Origin: Gemmatimonadota bacterium
GTDB taxonomy: Bacteria; Gemmatimonadota; Gemmatimonadetes; Gemmatimonadales; Gemmatimonadaceae
Assembly: GCA_016719105.1 (NCBI GenBank)
Contig: JADKAQ010000013.1
Coordinates: 248,001 to 312,000, forward strand
DNA: 64,000 nucleotides
Direction of reading: 5' to 3'
The translations under genes and the position numbers were made by a program. Positions 27,337 to 36,666 of the stretch are shown here, one piece after another. Positions within the stretch are counted from its first letter, which is position 1, and each line of letters starts with the position of its first letter. The notes under the pieces were generated by a model. That model was given only the letters and a program-made list of their open reading frames with translations. It did not search any database and was not told the DNA's origin.

Positions 27337-28790
27337 AGGATGTACTTCCGCAGGTCCTCGTCCTCGAGCACTCCCTTGAGGCGCCCCTGCACCATCGCCC
27401 GATCGACCGTGACCGCCTTGGTGTCGGGATCGGGGAGGGTGAAGAGCACCTCCTCGAGCAGCGTGGTCATCACCGTGTGCAGCCGGCGGGCGCCGATGTT
27501 CTCCATGCGCACGTTGGCCAGTGCGGCCAGCCGCGCGATCTCGGCGACGCCGTCCTCGGTGAAGGTGAGCGATGCCCCCTCCGACTCGACCAGCGCGGCG
27601 TACTGCTTGGTGAGCGCGTTCTCCGGCTCGGTCATGATGCGCACGAAGTCGGCCTCGGTGAGCGGCTTGAGCTCGACACGGATCGGGAAGCGCCCCTGCA
27701 GTTCCGGGATCAGGTCGCTCGGCTTGCTCACGTGGAAGGCGCCGGCGGCGATGAAGAGGACGTGATCGGTCTTCACCATGCCATACTTGGTCTGCACGTT
27801 GGACCCTTCAACGATCGGCAGCAGGTCGCGCTGCACCCCTTCGCGCGAGACGTCGGGGCCGTGCGATTCGCCGCGCGCCCCGGCGATCTTGTCGATCTCG
27901 TCGAGGAAGATGATCCCCATCTTCTCCACGCGATCGAGGGCGTCGGTGATGAGGTCTTCCTTGTCGATCAACTTGTCGAGCTCCTGCTCGAGCAGGATGC
28001 GACGGGCCTCGGCGACCTTCATCAGGCGCTTCTTGGTGCGCTTAGGGAGCATGTCCTTCAGCATCTCGCTGAACGACTCCATCCCCTCGGGGGCGCCCTG
28101 CGGCGTCATGACGTCGAGCACCGGTGAGGCGGCCTGCGCCACCTCGACCTCCACTTCGCGTCCCTCGAGCTGTCCGTCCTTGAGGAGCTGGCGCAGCTTG
28201 TCGCGCGTGCGCTGGTAGCGCTCGCGCGCGGCGTCGGCCTCCTTCTCCTGCTGCACCGTCCCGGTGGACGAGACGACAAAGACGTTGCTCGCGGACGAGG
28301 CGTCGGGGGCCGCGGCGGGCGGCGCCTGCTTTGCTTCGTTGGGGACCGGGAGGAGGAGATCGAGGATGCGCTCATCCACGCGCTCGTGGGCGAGGTCCTC
28401 GATCTCGCCCTCGCGCTCGGTGCGCACCATGTCGATCGCGCTCTCCACGAGGTCGCGCACCATCGACTCGACGTCGCGCCCCACGTAGCCCACCTCGGTG
28501 AACTTCGAGGCCTCGACCTTCACGAACGGGGCGCCGGAGAGGCGCGCCAGCCGGCGGGCGATCTCGGTCTTCCCCACGCCGGTGGGGCCGATGAGGATGA
28601 TGTTGTTCGGCGAGATCTCGGTGCGGATCGGCTCGGGGGCGCGCTGCCGCCGCCAGCGATTGCGCAGCGCGATGGCGACCGACTTCTTCGCGTCGTGCTG
28701 GCCGACGATGTAGCGATCGAGCTCGGCGACGATCTGGCGCGGGGTCAGGTCGGCGAGGCGGGCGAGGGCCTGCTCAATTCGGGAGCTCAT
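27333..28790 (-). CDS. hslU: HslU ATPase subunit of the HslVU protease
   Basis: A 485-residue AAA+ unfoldase that feeds substrates to HslV. It has Walker A GPTGVGKTE, Walker B IIFLDEIDKIAG, the GYVGRDVE pore-loop region, a long inserted I domain (about 140-245) and sensor 2 GARRL. The C-terminal Lys-Tyr-Ile-Leu tail docks into HslV. It is the last gene of the aroC to hslU run. The 66-base gap from hslV contains half of the GAAGACGG repeat (28803-28832). Confidence 0.96.
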   Translation of the reverse strand: MSSRIEQALARLADLTPRQIVAELDRYIVGQHDAKKSVAIALRNRWRRQRAPEPIRTEISPNNIILIGPTGVGKTEIARRLARLSGAPFVKVEASKFTEVGYVGRDVESMVRDLVESAIDMVRTEREGEIEDLAHERVDERILDLLLPVPNEAKQAPPAAAPDASSASNVFVVSSTGTVQQEKEADAARERYQRTRDKLRQLLKDGQLEGREVEVEVAQAASPVLDVMTPQGAPEGMESFSEMLKDMLPKRTKKRLMKVAEARRILLEQELDKLIDKEDLITDALDRVEKMGIIFLDEIDKIAGARGESHGPDVSREGVQRDLLPIVEGSNVQTKYGMVKTDHVLFIAAGAFHVSKPSDLIPELQGRFPIRVELKPLTEADFVRIMTEPENALTKQYAALVESEGASLTFTEDGVAEIARLAALANVRMENIGARRLHTVMTTLLEEVLFTLPDPDTKAVTVDRAMVQGRLKGVLEDEDLRKYIL

Positions 28791-28802
28791 GTGGTCCTGG
28801 AA

Positions 28803-28832
28803 AACGGGAAGACGGGAAGACGAGAAGACGAG
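28803..28832. repeat. GAAGACGG repeat, half copy B (between hslV and hslU)
   Basis: Four tandem GGAAGACG-type units stand at 28803-28832. The core and right arm seen in copies A and C are missing. The neighbouring bases up to 28856 are the remainder of the hslV-hslU gap. Confidence 0.75.
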
Positions 28833-28856
28833 TGACTGCCACCACCCGGTCGTCCC

Positions 28857-29408
28857 TCAACTCGTCGGTTCGAGCACCGTGATGTTCTGGTTGGTGTAGA
28901 CGCAGATGTCGCCGGCGATCTCGAGGCTCTTGCGCACGACCTCGGCCGGGGTGAGGGCGGTGTTCGCGACGAGGGCACGGGCGGCCGCGAGGGCGTAGCT
29001 CCCGCCCGACCCGATGGCGAGGATGCCGTCGTCGGGTTCGATGACGTCGCCCGTGCCGGAGAGCAGGAAGCCGTTGGTGGTGTCGGCGACGATGAGCAGC
29101 GCCTCGAGGCGCCGCAGGACGCGGTCGCTGCGCCACTCACGCGCGAGTTCCACCGCGGCGCGCGGGAGGTTGCCGCTGTAGCGCTCCAGCTTCTCCTCGA
29201 ACTTGTCGAAGAGGGTGAAGGCGTCGGCGGTGGCGCCGGCGAAGCCGGCGACCACGCGCCCGTTGGCGAGGGTGCGGACCTTCTGGGCGCGCGCCTTCAT
29301 GACGGTGTCGCCCTGCGTGACCTGGCCGTCGCCACCGATGGCGAGCCGGCCGTCGCGGCGGACGGCGAGGATGGTCGTGGCGTGGAAGCCGGGGAAGGAA
29401 GACGACAT
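28857..29408 (-). CDS. hslV: HslV peptidase subunit of the HslVU protease
   Basis: A 183-residue threonine peptidase related to the proteasome beta subunit. Processing before the first Thr of HATTILAV exposes the nucleophile. The DGQVTQGDTVMK and GFAGATADAFTLFDKFE blocks and AIGSGGSYALAAARAL are conserved. It lies 4 bases behind the xerC stop and precedes hslU, matching the conserved operon order. Confidence 0.96.
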   Translation of the reverse strand: MSSSFPGFHATTILAVRRDGRLAIGGDGQVTQGDTVMKARAQKVRTLANGRVVAGFAGATADAFTLFDKFEEKLERYSGNLPRAAVELAREWRSDRVLRRLEALLIVADTTNGFLLSGTGDVIEPDDGILAIGSGGSYALAAARALVANTALTPAEVVRKSLEIAGDICVYTNQNITVLEPTS

Positions 29409-29412
29409 GTCG

Positions 29413-30360
29413 TTAGGCGCGGGGGTGGGCCTTCTCGTACACCTGCTTGAGGCGTTCGACGCTGGTGTGCGTGTAGATCTGCGTGGTGGAGATGCTGGCG
29501 TGTCCGAGGAGCTCCTGGACGGCGCGCAGGTCGGCGCCGGCGTCGAGCAGGTGCGTGGCGAAGGTATGGCGGAGCGAGTGCGTCGATAGTCCTGCGTCCT
29601 CGTCCACTTGGTCGAGAAACTTCGTCACCACCAGCTGGATCCCGCGCGCGCTCATGCGCTTGCCGGTCCGTGAGAGGAAGAAGGCCCGCCGGTCGGCCCC
29701 CGTTCCCACCAGCCGGAGCAACTCGTCGCGCTTGGACTCGTAGTTGCGCAGCGCGCGCTGCGCGTGGTCGCCGATGGGGACGATGCGCTCCTTGCGCCCC
29801 TTGCCCCGCACCTTGACCTGCTGCGAGACGAGGTCGAGGTCGCCGGTGCTGATGCCGCGCAGCTCCGACAGCCGCAATCCGGTGGAATAGAACAGCTCGA
29901 GGATGGCGAAGTTGCGCACGTCGGGGAACTCGCCCTCCCACGCCCGCGCCTCGGCCGCCTGGAAGAGGAGGTCGACCTGTGCCCGATCGAGGTAGCCCGG
30001 GAGGTACTTGTCCAGCTTGGGCGAGCCGACGGCACGGGCCGGGTTGGCATCGACGATCTCCTCGCGCTGCAGAAAGCGATAGAAGGTGCGCAGCGCCGAG
30101 AGGGCGCGCGCGATCGAGCGCTTGCTCAAGCCCTTGCGCGTGAGGAAGCCGAGGTAGCCACGCATGGTGAGGCGGTCGACGCCGTCCCAGGAGAAGGCCT
30201 CGATACCACGCTGCTGGCTGAGGTACGTGACGAAGGCGTCGAGGTCGCGGGCGTACGCCGTGAGGGTGTGCGGCGAAACGTCGCGTTCCTTCTCGAGGTG
30301 GATGAGGAAGTCGCTCAGCTCGACGGGGCGCGGGGCGACCGCTGGTTCGTCAGCGCTCAC
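29413..30360 (-). CDS. xerC: tyrosine recombinase XerC/XerD family
   Basis: A 315-residue site-specific recombinase that resolves chromosome dimers at dif. The N-terminal SAM-like core-binding domain is followed by a catalytic domain with Arg163 (TGLRLSEL), Lys187, His261 and Arg264 (HSLRHTFATH), His287 (LGHASI) and nucleophile Tyr296 (TQIYTH). All are intact. The position behind trmFO and before hslV is where xerC (codV) lies in Bacillus. It overlaps trmFO by 11 bases. Confidence 0.93.
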   Translation of the reverse strand: MSADEPAVAPRPVELSDFLIHLEKERDVSPHTLTAYARDLDAFVTYLSQQRGIEAFSWDGVDRLTMRGYLGFLTRKGLSKRSIARALSALRTFYRFLQREEIVDANPARAVGSPKLDKYLPGYLDRAQVDLLFQAAEARAWEGEFPDVRNFAILELFYSTGLRLSELRGISTGDLDLVSQQVKVRGKGRKERIVPIGDHAQRALRNYESKRDELLRLVGTGADRRAFFLSRTGKRMSARGIQLVVTKFLDQVDEDAGLSTHSLRHTFATHLLDAGADLRAVQELLGHASISTTQIYTHTSVERLKQVYEKAHPRA

Positions 30361-31714
30361 GACCCGCCTCCACCGCCCCGATCCCGACCTCGGCCATCCA
30401 CGTCGCCAGCGCGCCTAACGCGCGCGCCGAGATGCGCTCCTTCTTGAGCCGCTTGTCGCGCGGCGGGTCCGGCAGCTCCTCCATGAGCCCGAAGTTGGCA
30501 TTCATCGGCTGGAAGTGGCGCGGGTCGGCCTCGCGCAGGTAGCGGTACAGCGCCCCGAGCATCGTCAACGGCGGCGGGACCACCGCCGGCTCGCCACGCA
30601 GCATTCGCGAGAGGTTGATCCCCGCCAACAGCCCCGTCGCCGAGCTCTCCGTGTATCCCTCGACCCCCGTCAGCTGCCCGGCAAACAGCACCTGCGGATC
30701 GTCCTTGAGCGAGAGGTGCGGCGTGAGCGACGCGGGGGTGTTGAGGTACGAGTTGCGGTGGATCGAGCCGTAGCGCAGGAACTCCGCCTCCGCGAGCCCC
30801 GGCACCATGCGAAAGACGCGCTGCTGCTCCGGGATGCGGAGGCGCGTCTGGAAGCCGACCATGTTCCACATCTGCCCGGCGCGATCCTCGCGCCGCAGCT
30901 GCAACACGGCCCACGGGCGGCGCCCCGTGCGCGGGTCGGTGAGCCCCACCGGCTTCATGGGCCCGAAGCGCAGCGTATCGCGCCCGCGCTTGACCATCTC
31001 CTCCGCCGGCATGCACCCCTCGAAGTACGGCGCCTGGTCGAAGTCGTGGCCGTGGAACTGGTCCGCCGCGCCTAACGCGTCGATGAACGCCTCGTACTCG
31101 TCGCGATTGAACGGGCAGTTGAGGTACGCCCCCGCCTCGTCGGCCCCCGCCATCGTCTCCTTGTCGTAGCGCGAGGCGCGAAAGACGAGCGCCGGATCGA
31201 TGGAGTCGATGGCGATGATCGGGGCGATCGCGTCGTAGAACGCCAGCGCATCGCCCCCGAGCCGCGCGCGAATCGCCGTCGCCAGCGCATCCGACGTCAG
31301 CGGCCCCGTGGCGATGATCCCCGGCGACGGCAGCTCGGTCACCTCTTCGCGCACGACGGTCACGCGCGGGTGTGCGTGCAGCCGCTCGTGCACACCGGCC
31401 GCAAAGACGTCGCGATCCACGGCGAGCGCCGAGCCCGCGGCGACGCGCGCGTCGTCAGCGGCGACAAGGATGATCGACCCCAGCGCGCGCATCTCGGCCT
31501 TGAGCAGCCCGTGCGCGTTGGAGAGCTCGGTGCTCTTGAACGTGTTGGAGCAGACCAGTTCGGCGAGGCGATCGGTCTTGTGCGCCGCCGTCCCCTGCAC
31601 CGGCCGCATCTCGTGCAGCACCACGTCGTGGCCGCGCTCCGCCAACTGCCAGGCGGCTTCGCTTCCGGCCAGGCCGCCGCCGACGATGTGGATCGCGCTT
31701 TCGGGCTTCTGCAT
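30350..31714 (-). CDS. trmFO: methylenetetrahydrofolate-tRNA (uracil-5-)-methyltransferase TrmFO
   Basis: A 454-residue FAD- and folate-dependent enzyme methylating U54 of tRNA. The FAD motif is HIVGGGLAGSEAAWQ. Conserved blocks include LVCSNTFKS with the proposed catalytic Cys, GPLTSDAL, YFEGCMPAEEM, YGSIHRNSYLN and GQLTGVEGYTESSATGLLAG. The gene lies between topA and xerC, as in Firmicutes. A GAAGACGG repeat occupies the gap to topA. Confidence 0.96.
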   Translation of the reverse strand: MQKPESAIHIVGGGLAGSEAAWQLAERGHDVVLHEMRPVQGTAAHKTDRLAELVCSNTFKSTELSNAHGLLKAEMRALGSIILVAADDARVAAGSALAVDRDVFAAGVHERLHAHPRVTVVREEVTELPSPGIIATGPLTSDALATAIRARLGGDALAFYDAIAPIIAIDSIDPALVFRASRYDKETMAGADEAGAYLNCPFNRDEYEAFIDALGAADQFHGHDFDQAPYFEGCMPAEEMVKRGRDTLRFGPMKPVGLTDPRTGRRPWAVLQLRREDRAGQMWNMVGFQTRLRIPEQQRVFRMVPGLAEAEFLRYGSIHRNSYLNTPASLTPHLSLKDDPQVLFAGQLTGVEGYTESSATGLLAGINLSRMLRGEPAVVPPPLTMLGALYRYLREADPRHFQPMNANFGLMEELPDPPRDKRLKKERISARALGALATWMAEVGIGAVEAGRER

Positions 31715-31725
31715 GCTTCAAGATA

Positions 31726-31835
31726 GAAGACGGGAAGACGGGAAGACGAAGACGAGTTGGTCGTACCCGGCGCCGAGTCTGGCGCCCGAGGGTCGGTATC
31801 CCGTCTTCTCGTCTTCCCGTCTTCCCGTCTTCTCG
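31726..31835. repeat. GAAGACGG-armed inverted intergenic repeat, copy C (between topA and trmFO)
   Basis: The left arm (31726-31758) of GAAGACGG units and the right arm (31799-31835) of CGTCTTCC units are inverted complements over more than 20 bases. They enclose the 19-base core GGCGCCCGAGGGTCGGTAT (31781-31799), identical to copy A in inverse orientation. It fills the whole gap between topA and trmFO. Confidence 0.8.
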
Positions 31836-31839
31836 ACGC

Positions 31840-34419
31840 CTACACCGCGGCCACCACTTCCTCTTCCGGGCGCGCGGCGTCCCACTCGTTCTGGCACTTG
31901 AGGCAGCGGCGGTACTCGCCGCGCGTCTTGTTGGACTTGGCCTCGGCGCCGACGTAGCCGCACTCCGGGCAGGTCTCGGCGACCGGCTTGTCCCAGATGA
32001 CGAAGTCGCAGTTGGGATAGTTCTCGCAGCCGAAGAAGGTCTTGCCGCGCGCCTTGCTGCGGCGCTGGGCGATCTCCCCGTTGTCCTTGGGACAGTGCAC
32101 GCCGGTCGGCATGGAGCGCGTGCCGCGACACTTGGGGAACTTGGAGCACCCCAGGAAGTCGCCCGTGCGCCCGTGGCGCACCACCATCGGCGCGCCGCAC
32201 TCGTGGCACTTGTAGTCGGTGAGGACCGCCGGCTTGCGCTCGCCCGAGACCGGGCGCGTGTAGTCGCACGTCTTGGGATGATTCTCGCAGGCCACGAACG
32301 GCCCGAAGAAGCCCCCCTTCGGCATGAGCTTCCCGCCGCACTTGGGGCACTTCTCGGTGGCCAGCGCGGAGAGGTCGTGCGCCTCGCCGATGAGCGCCGA
32401 GACGTCGACGTCGGCGAGCGACTCCTCGAACGGGCTCCAGAAGTCCTTGAGCACGCGCCGCCATTCGAGCGACCCGTCCTCGATCTTGTCCAGCTCCCCC
32501 TCCATCTCGGAGGTGAAGCCGACGTTGAAGACGTTGGGGAACTGCTTCACCATCACCTTCTCCACGCTCTCGCCTAACGACGTGGGGGTGAAGCGGCGCT
32601 GCTCGAGCAGCACGTAGCGCCGGTCGGCGAGCGTCGAGATGATCGACGCGTACGTGGACGGGCGCCCGATTCCCAGGCGCTCGAGCTCCTTCACCAGCGA
32701 CGCCTCGGAAAAGCGCGGCGGCGGCTCGGTGAAGTGCTGGTTCGGCGTGATGGCGTTGAGCGGGATCTTCTCCCCCACCTCGCACGCGGGGAGCGCCTGC
32801 TCGTCCTCGAGCGCCTTGCCATCGCCCTCCTCGCGCGCTTCGCGATACAACGCAAGGAAGCCGGGGAACTTCACGACGCTCCCCGTGGCGCGGAACTGGT
32901 ACTGCGGCGCCGCCCCCTTGGCCGGGGCGTCGCCATCGACGCGGAAGTCGATGGTCGTGGTGTCGAAGATCGCCGGCGCCATCTGCGACGCCATGAAGCG
33001 CTGCCAGATGAGCTGGTAGAGCTTGAACTGGTCTTCCTTGAGGTACTTCCGCACCGAGTCCGGCGTGCGGCTCGGGTCGGTGGGGCGCACGCTTTCGTGC
33101 GCGTCCTGGGCGTTGGCGGCCTGCGCCGCCTGCCCGCGCGCCGACGTCGAGCCGTAGAGCTGCGGCGCGGGGGCCAGGTATTCCTTCCCCAGCTTGAGTT
33201 CGCGCTCCAGCACCTCGCGCGCCTGCACCGCCGCGCTCTCGGCGACGCGCGTCGAGTCGGTACGCATGTACGAGATGAGGCCGACCGCCCCCTCGTCCTT
33301 CCCCAGCTCGATCCCCTCGTAGAGATCCTGCGCCAGGCGCATGGTGCGCTTGGAGCCGAAGCCGAGCTTCTTGGCCGCTTCCTGCTGCAGCGTCGAGGTG
33401 GTGAACGGCGCTGCCGGGTTCTTGCGGCGCTCGCGACGCTTGACGTCGTGCACCGGGAAGACGCCTAACGTACCACGCGCCGCCGCCTTGAGCGACGCGG
33501 CGAGCGCCGCCGCCGCCTTCGTGACGTCGTCGACGATCCCCGTCGCCATCGCGCCGTTGGGGATCTCCACCTTCTTCTCGTCGATGGAATGGAGCTTGGC
33601 GGTGAAGCGCTGTCCGCCCTTGGCGAGTTCCGCCGCCACCGACCAGTACTCCTGCGCCCGGAACGCGCGGATCTCGCGTTCGCGCTCGACGATGAGTCGC
33701 AGCGCGACGGTCTGCACGCGCCCCGCCGACAGCCCCTTCTTGACCGTCTTCCAGAGCAGCGGCGACGCCTTGTAGCCCACCAGGCGATCGAGCACGCGGC
33801 GCGCCTGCTGCGCGTCGACGAGCTTCATGTCGATGTCGCGCGGACGGTCCATCGCCGCGCGCACCGCTTCCTTGGTGATCTCGTGGAAGAGGATGCGACG
33901 GATCGGTGCCCCGCCCTTCCGGCGAATCTGTTCGGCGACGTGCCAGCCGATCGCCTCCCCCTCGCGATCAGGGTCGGTGGCGATGAAGACGGCGGTCGAT
34001 TCCCTGGCCGCAGCCTTGAGATCGGCGAGCGTCTTTTCCTTCCCGGCAATCGTGACGTACTCGGGCTCGAAGCCCTTGTCGACGTCGATGCCGAGCTTCT
34101 TCTCCGGGAGGTCACGCACGTGGCCAACCGTCGCCTTCACGCGATAGCCGCGCCCCAGATACTTCCCGATGGTCTTGGCCTTGGCCGGCGACTCGACGAT
34201 GACGAGCGCCGCGGTCCCCGCAGCAATCGGCTCCTCAACCTCGGGCTCCACCGGCACGGCACGCTTGGCCCCCTTCTTGGCGGCCGTCGTGGTCTTCTTC
34301 GCCGCCGAACGCTTGGCCGTCTTCTTCTTGGCCGCTGGACGCGCCACGGCGCCGCGACCGGCTACCCGGCGCGTCGTCGGCTCTTCCAGTTCGTCAGCTG
34401 GCTTCTTCTTGACTGGCAT
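31840..34419 (-). CDS. topA: DNA topoisomerase I
   Basis: An 859-residue type IA topoisomerase relaxing negative supercoils. The TOPRIM domain starts at about residue 71 (VIVESPAKAKTIGKYLG) and has DPDREGEAIGWH. The active-site Tyr384 lies in ISYMRTDSTR. At the C-terminus four Cys4 zinc-ribbon repeats (CPKCGGKL, CHECGAPM, CPECGYVG and related) follow. The first 66 residues form an unusual Lys/Ala-rich tail like a histone H1 segment, preceding the catalytic core. The gene starts 3 bases after the smg-like stop. Confidence 0.96.
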   Translation of the reverse strand: MPVKKKPADELEEPTTRRVAGRGAVARPAAKKKTAKRSAAKKTTTAAKKGAKRAVPVEPEVEEPIAAGTAALVIVESPAKAKTIGKYLGRGYRVKATVGHVRDLPEKKLGIDVDKGFEPEYVTIAGKEKTLADLKAAARESTAVFIATDPDREGEAIGWHVAEQIRRKGGAPIRRILFHEITKEAVRAAMDRPRDIDMKLVDAQQARRVLDRLVGYKASPLLWKTVKKGLSAGRVQTVALRLIVEREREIRAFRAQEYWSVAAELAKGGQRFTAKLHSIDEKKVEIPNGAMATGIVDDVTKAAAALAASLKAAARGTLGVFPVHDVKRRERRKNPAAPFTTSTLQQEAAKKLGFGSKRTMRLAQDLYEGIELGKDEGAVGLISYMRTDSTRVAESAAVQAREVLERELKLGKEYLAPAPQLYGSTSARGQAAQAANAQDAHESVRPTDPSRTPDSVRKYLKEDQFKLYQLIWQRFMASQMAPAIFDTTTIDFRVDGDAPAKGAAPQYQFRATGSVVKFPGFLALYREAREEGDGKALEDEQALPACEVGEKIPLNAITPNQHFTEPPPRFSEASLVKELERLGIGRPSTYASIISTLADRRYVLLEQRRFTPTSLGESVEKVMVKQFPNVFNVGFTSEMEGELDKIEDGSLEWRRVLKDFWSPFEESLADVDVSALIGEAHDLSALATEKCPKCGGKLMPKGGFFGPFVACENHPKTCDYTRPVSGERKPAVLTDYKCHECGAPMVVRHGRTGDFLGCSKFPKCRGTRSMPTGVHCPKDNGEIAQRRSKARGKTFFGCENYPNCDFVIWDKPVAETCPECGYVGAEAKSNKTRGEYRRCLKCQNEWDAARPEEEVVAAV

Positions 34420-34422
34420 GGC

Positions 34423-34851
34423 TCAATGTATGGTCACGTGGTCGGGGGGTGGGCCGATATCATCGAGCCCGCCCGACTCCATGAGCGTGCGAAGATCATC
34501 GAGGGCGATGCGCCCATCGACCTGTGACATGGCGCGGTCGATCACGCCTTCCAGCTCGGCGGCGCTCACCATCCCCGCGTTGGTCAGCGAGAGGAGGTGG
34601 CCCCAGGCCTCGGTCGTGAATCGCCCGCGTTCGTGCGGCCCGAGCACCCGAAACGGCACCGTCGTGGCAGCGGACGCCGGCCGGGACTCGGCGACCGGCG
34701 AAATCTCGGACACCCACGCCGAGACAATCTCACCGATTTCACGCCGATTGTACCCTTCCGACGTCAGGAATTCCTCGACCTCCGACACATCCGCGTCCGC
34801 CGGAAATCGCTCGCGGAGCTGCGACAGGAGGTGTGCCAAACGATCGTCCAT
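34423..34851 (-). CDS. smg: Smg/DUF494 family protein
   Basis: A 142-residue protein with the Smg pattern: an N-terminal helical half (VSEVEEFLTSEGYNRREIGEIVSAW) and a C-terminal half with FRVLGPHERGRFTTEAWGHLLSL and DGRIALDDLRTLM. Smg is encoded beside topA in many proteobacteria, and the same neighbourhood is kept here. The function is not established. It sits 3 bases behind aroK. Confidence 0.8.
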   Translation of the reverse strand: MDDRLAHLLSQLRERFPADADVSEVEEFLTSEGYNRREIGEIVSAWVSEISPVAESRPASAATTVPFRVLGPHERGRFTTEAWGHLLSLTNAGMVSAAELEGVIDRAMSQVDGRIALDDLRTLMESGGLDDIGPPPDHVTIH

Positions 34852-34854
34852 GGC

Positions 34855-35394
34855 CTAACCTACCCCCACGCCCCAAGACGAAGCAAGCGCAGCGGCCTGA
34901 GAGACAAGTTCTTGTAATGAAAGAGCTTCGGTGTCGAGCACGGCGTCCGCCGCATCATACGACGGTCGTCGTTCCCGCTCCAGAGCGGTCAATGTCGCGA
35001 GTGGATCGCTCCCCCTAAGTAGGGGTCGGAGCGCCACTTCGTTCCCCATCCGTTCGATCGCGGTGGCCGGCGAGACCCGCAGGTGGAGGATGCGTCCCGG
35101 CGGGCGGAGGAGCGCCGCGACCCCGGGTTGCATGATCCACCCGCCCCCGGGCGCCACGACACTCGGCGTGGCCCCGGCGAGCCGCGCGGTCACCTCGCGC
35201 TCCCACTTCCGGAATATCGGCTCGCCGTCGCGGGCGAACATCTCGGCGATCGCCGTTCCGCTCGCCCGCTCGATCTCCCGGTCGAGGTCGACGAACGGAA
35301 GGCCGAGCCGCGCCGCCACGAGGGGGCCAAGCGTCGACTTGCCGGCCCCGGGGAGCCCGACCAGGATCAGGTGCGCCGTACGACCGTCACTCAC
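34855..35394 (-). CDS. aroK: shikimate kinase
   Basis: This enzyme phosphorylates shikimate at the 3-hydroxyl in aromatic amino acid synthesis. Walker A is GLPGAGKST, the shikimate-binding Asp and Arg lie in DLDREIERASG and FRKWE, then APGGG, and the lid has ALRPLLRG. About 179 residues with the GTG at 35394; an in-frame GTG at 35406 is also possible. Both overlap the end of aroC, indicating coupling. Its TAG stop is part of a GTTAGGC heptamer. Confidence 0.92.
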   Translation of the reverse strand: MSDGRTAHLILVGLPGAGKSTLGPLVAARLGLPFVDLDREIERASGTAIAEMFARDGEPIFRKWEREVTARLAGATPSVVAPGGGWIMQPGVAALLRPPGRILHLRVSPATAIERMGNEVALRPLLRGSDPLATLTALERERRPSYDAADAVLDTEALSLQELVSQAAALASSWGVGVG

Positions 35395-36646
35395 GCCCGG
35401 CGGCACTCCCCTCGGCCGACCGCTCGTCCGGCGCCGCCGCCTCGGCGAGGCGCCCGCTCCCCACGCGCTGCGCCACCTGCGCGAGATACCCCTCCACGTT
35501 GCGTCGCGTCTCGCCGAGCGAGTCGCCGCCGAATTTCTCGAGCCAGGCCTGCGCGAGGACGAAGGCGATCATCGCCTCGGCGATCACCCCCATGGCCGGG
35601 ACGGCGGTCACGTCCGATCGCTCGGCGACCGCGGCGGCCGCCTCGCCGGTGGGGATGTCGACCGTGCCTAACGGGCGCATGAGCGTGGCGATCGGCTTCA
35701 TCGCCACGCGCACGACCAGCGGTTCACCGGTCGTGATCCCGCCTTCGAGCCCGCCGGCGCGGTTGCTCCGGCGCTGCACGTTGCCGGCGCGCGTGCGCCC
35801 GGCGGCGGCATCCATCTCGTCGTGCACCTGCGCCCCGGTACGGCGCGCCGCCTCGAAGCCGAGCCCGATCTCCACCCCCTTCACCGCGGGGATCGACATG
35901 ACCGCGGCGGCGATGCGCCCGTCGAGCTTGCGATCCCACGAGACGTGCGAGCCGAGCCCCACGGGGAGCCCGGTCACGACGACCTCGCAGATCCCGCCTA
36001 ACGTGTTGCCCTGCTTCTTCGCGTCGTCGACCAGCGCGATCATGCGCGCCTCGGCGTCGGCGTCGAGCGTGCGCAGCGGCGACGCATCGCTCACAACGTT
36101 GAGCTCGTGCGGGAGGCGGTCGGGGATGACGGCATCGATCCCGCCCAGGTGCACGAGGTGCGAGCCGACGCGCACCCCAAAGGCGCACAGCAGCTGGCGA
36201 CAGATGGCTCCGGCGGCGACGCGCGCCGTGGTTTCGCGCGCCGAGGCGCGCTCGAGGATGTCGCGCGCATCGTCGCGGTCGTACTTGAGGAGACCGGCCA
36301 GGTCGGCGTGCCCGGGGCGCGGACGGGTCACCACGCGCTTGCGCGGCCCTTCGGCGTCGTCGGCGCGCACGGCTGGATCCATGATCTCGACCCAGTTCTT
36401 CCAGTCGCGGTTGCGGATGAGCATGGCGACCGGGCCGCCGAGCGTTTCGCCCGCGCGCACCCCCGAAAGGAACTCGATCTCGTCCTTCTCGATCTGCATG
36501 CGGCGCCCGCGCCCGTAGCCCTGCTGCCGGCGCGCGAGGTCGGCGTTGACCTGCTCGGCCGTGAGCGGGATCCCCGCCGGCAGCCCTTCGAGGATGGACA
36601 CGAGTGCCGGGCCGTGTGACTCGCCCGCGGTGGTGAAACGAAGCAT
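35387..36646 (-). CDS. aroC: chorismate synthase
   Basis: A 419-residue FMN-dependent enzyme converting EPSP to chorismate. The start MLRFTTAGESHGPALVSILEGLPAG is diagnostic, followed by RRQQGYGRGRRMQIEKDE and RPRPGHADLAG, then a GLEGGITTGEPLVVR block and a C-terminal extension. The ATG at 36646 is preferred over an upstream in-frame extension lacking conservation. It is the first gene of the minus-strand housekeeping run and lies behind a terminator-like hairpin. Confidence 0.95.
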   Translation of the reverse strand: MLRFTTAGESHGPALVSILEGLPAGIPLTAEQVNADLARRQQGYGRGRRMQIEKDEIEFLSGVRAGETLGGPVAMLIRNRDWKNWVEIMDPAVRADDAEGPRKRVVTRPRPGHADLAGLLKYDRDDARDILERASARETTARVAAGAICRQLLCAFGVRVGSHLVHLGGIDAVIPDRLPHELNVVSDASPLRTLDADAEARMIALVDDAKKQGNTLGGICEVVVTGLPVGLGSHVSWDRKLDGRIAAAVMSIPAVKGVEIGLGFEAARRTGAQVHDEMDAAAGRTRAGNVQRRSNRAGGLEGGITTGEPLVVRVAMKPIATLMRPLGTVDIPTGEAAAAVAERSDVTAVPAMGVIAEAMIAFVLAQAWLEKFGGDSLGETRRNVEGYLAQVAQRVGSGRLAEAAAPDERSAEGSAAGRE

Positions 36647-36666
36647 GGACCGTCCTGGAAACGACG

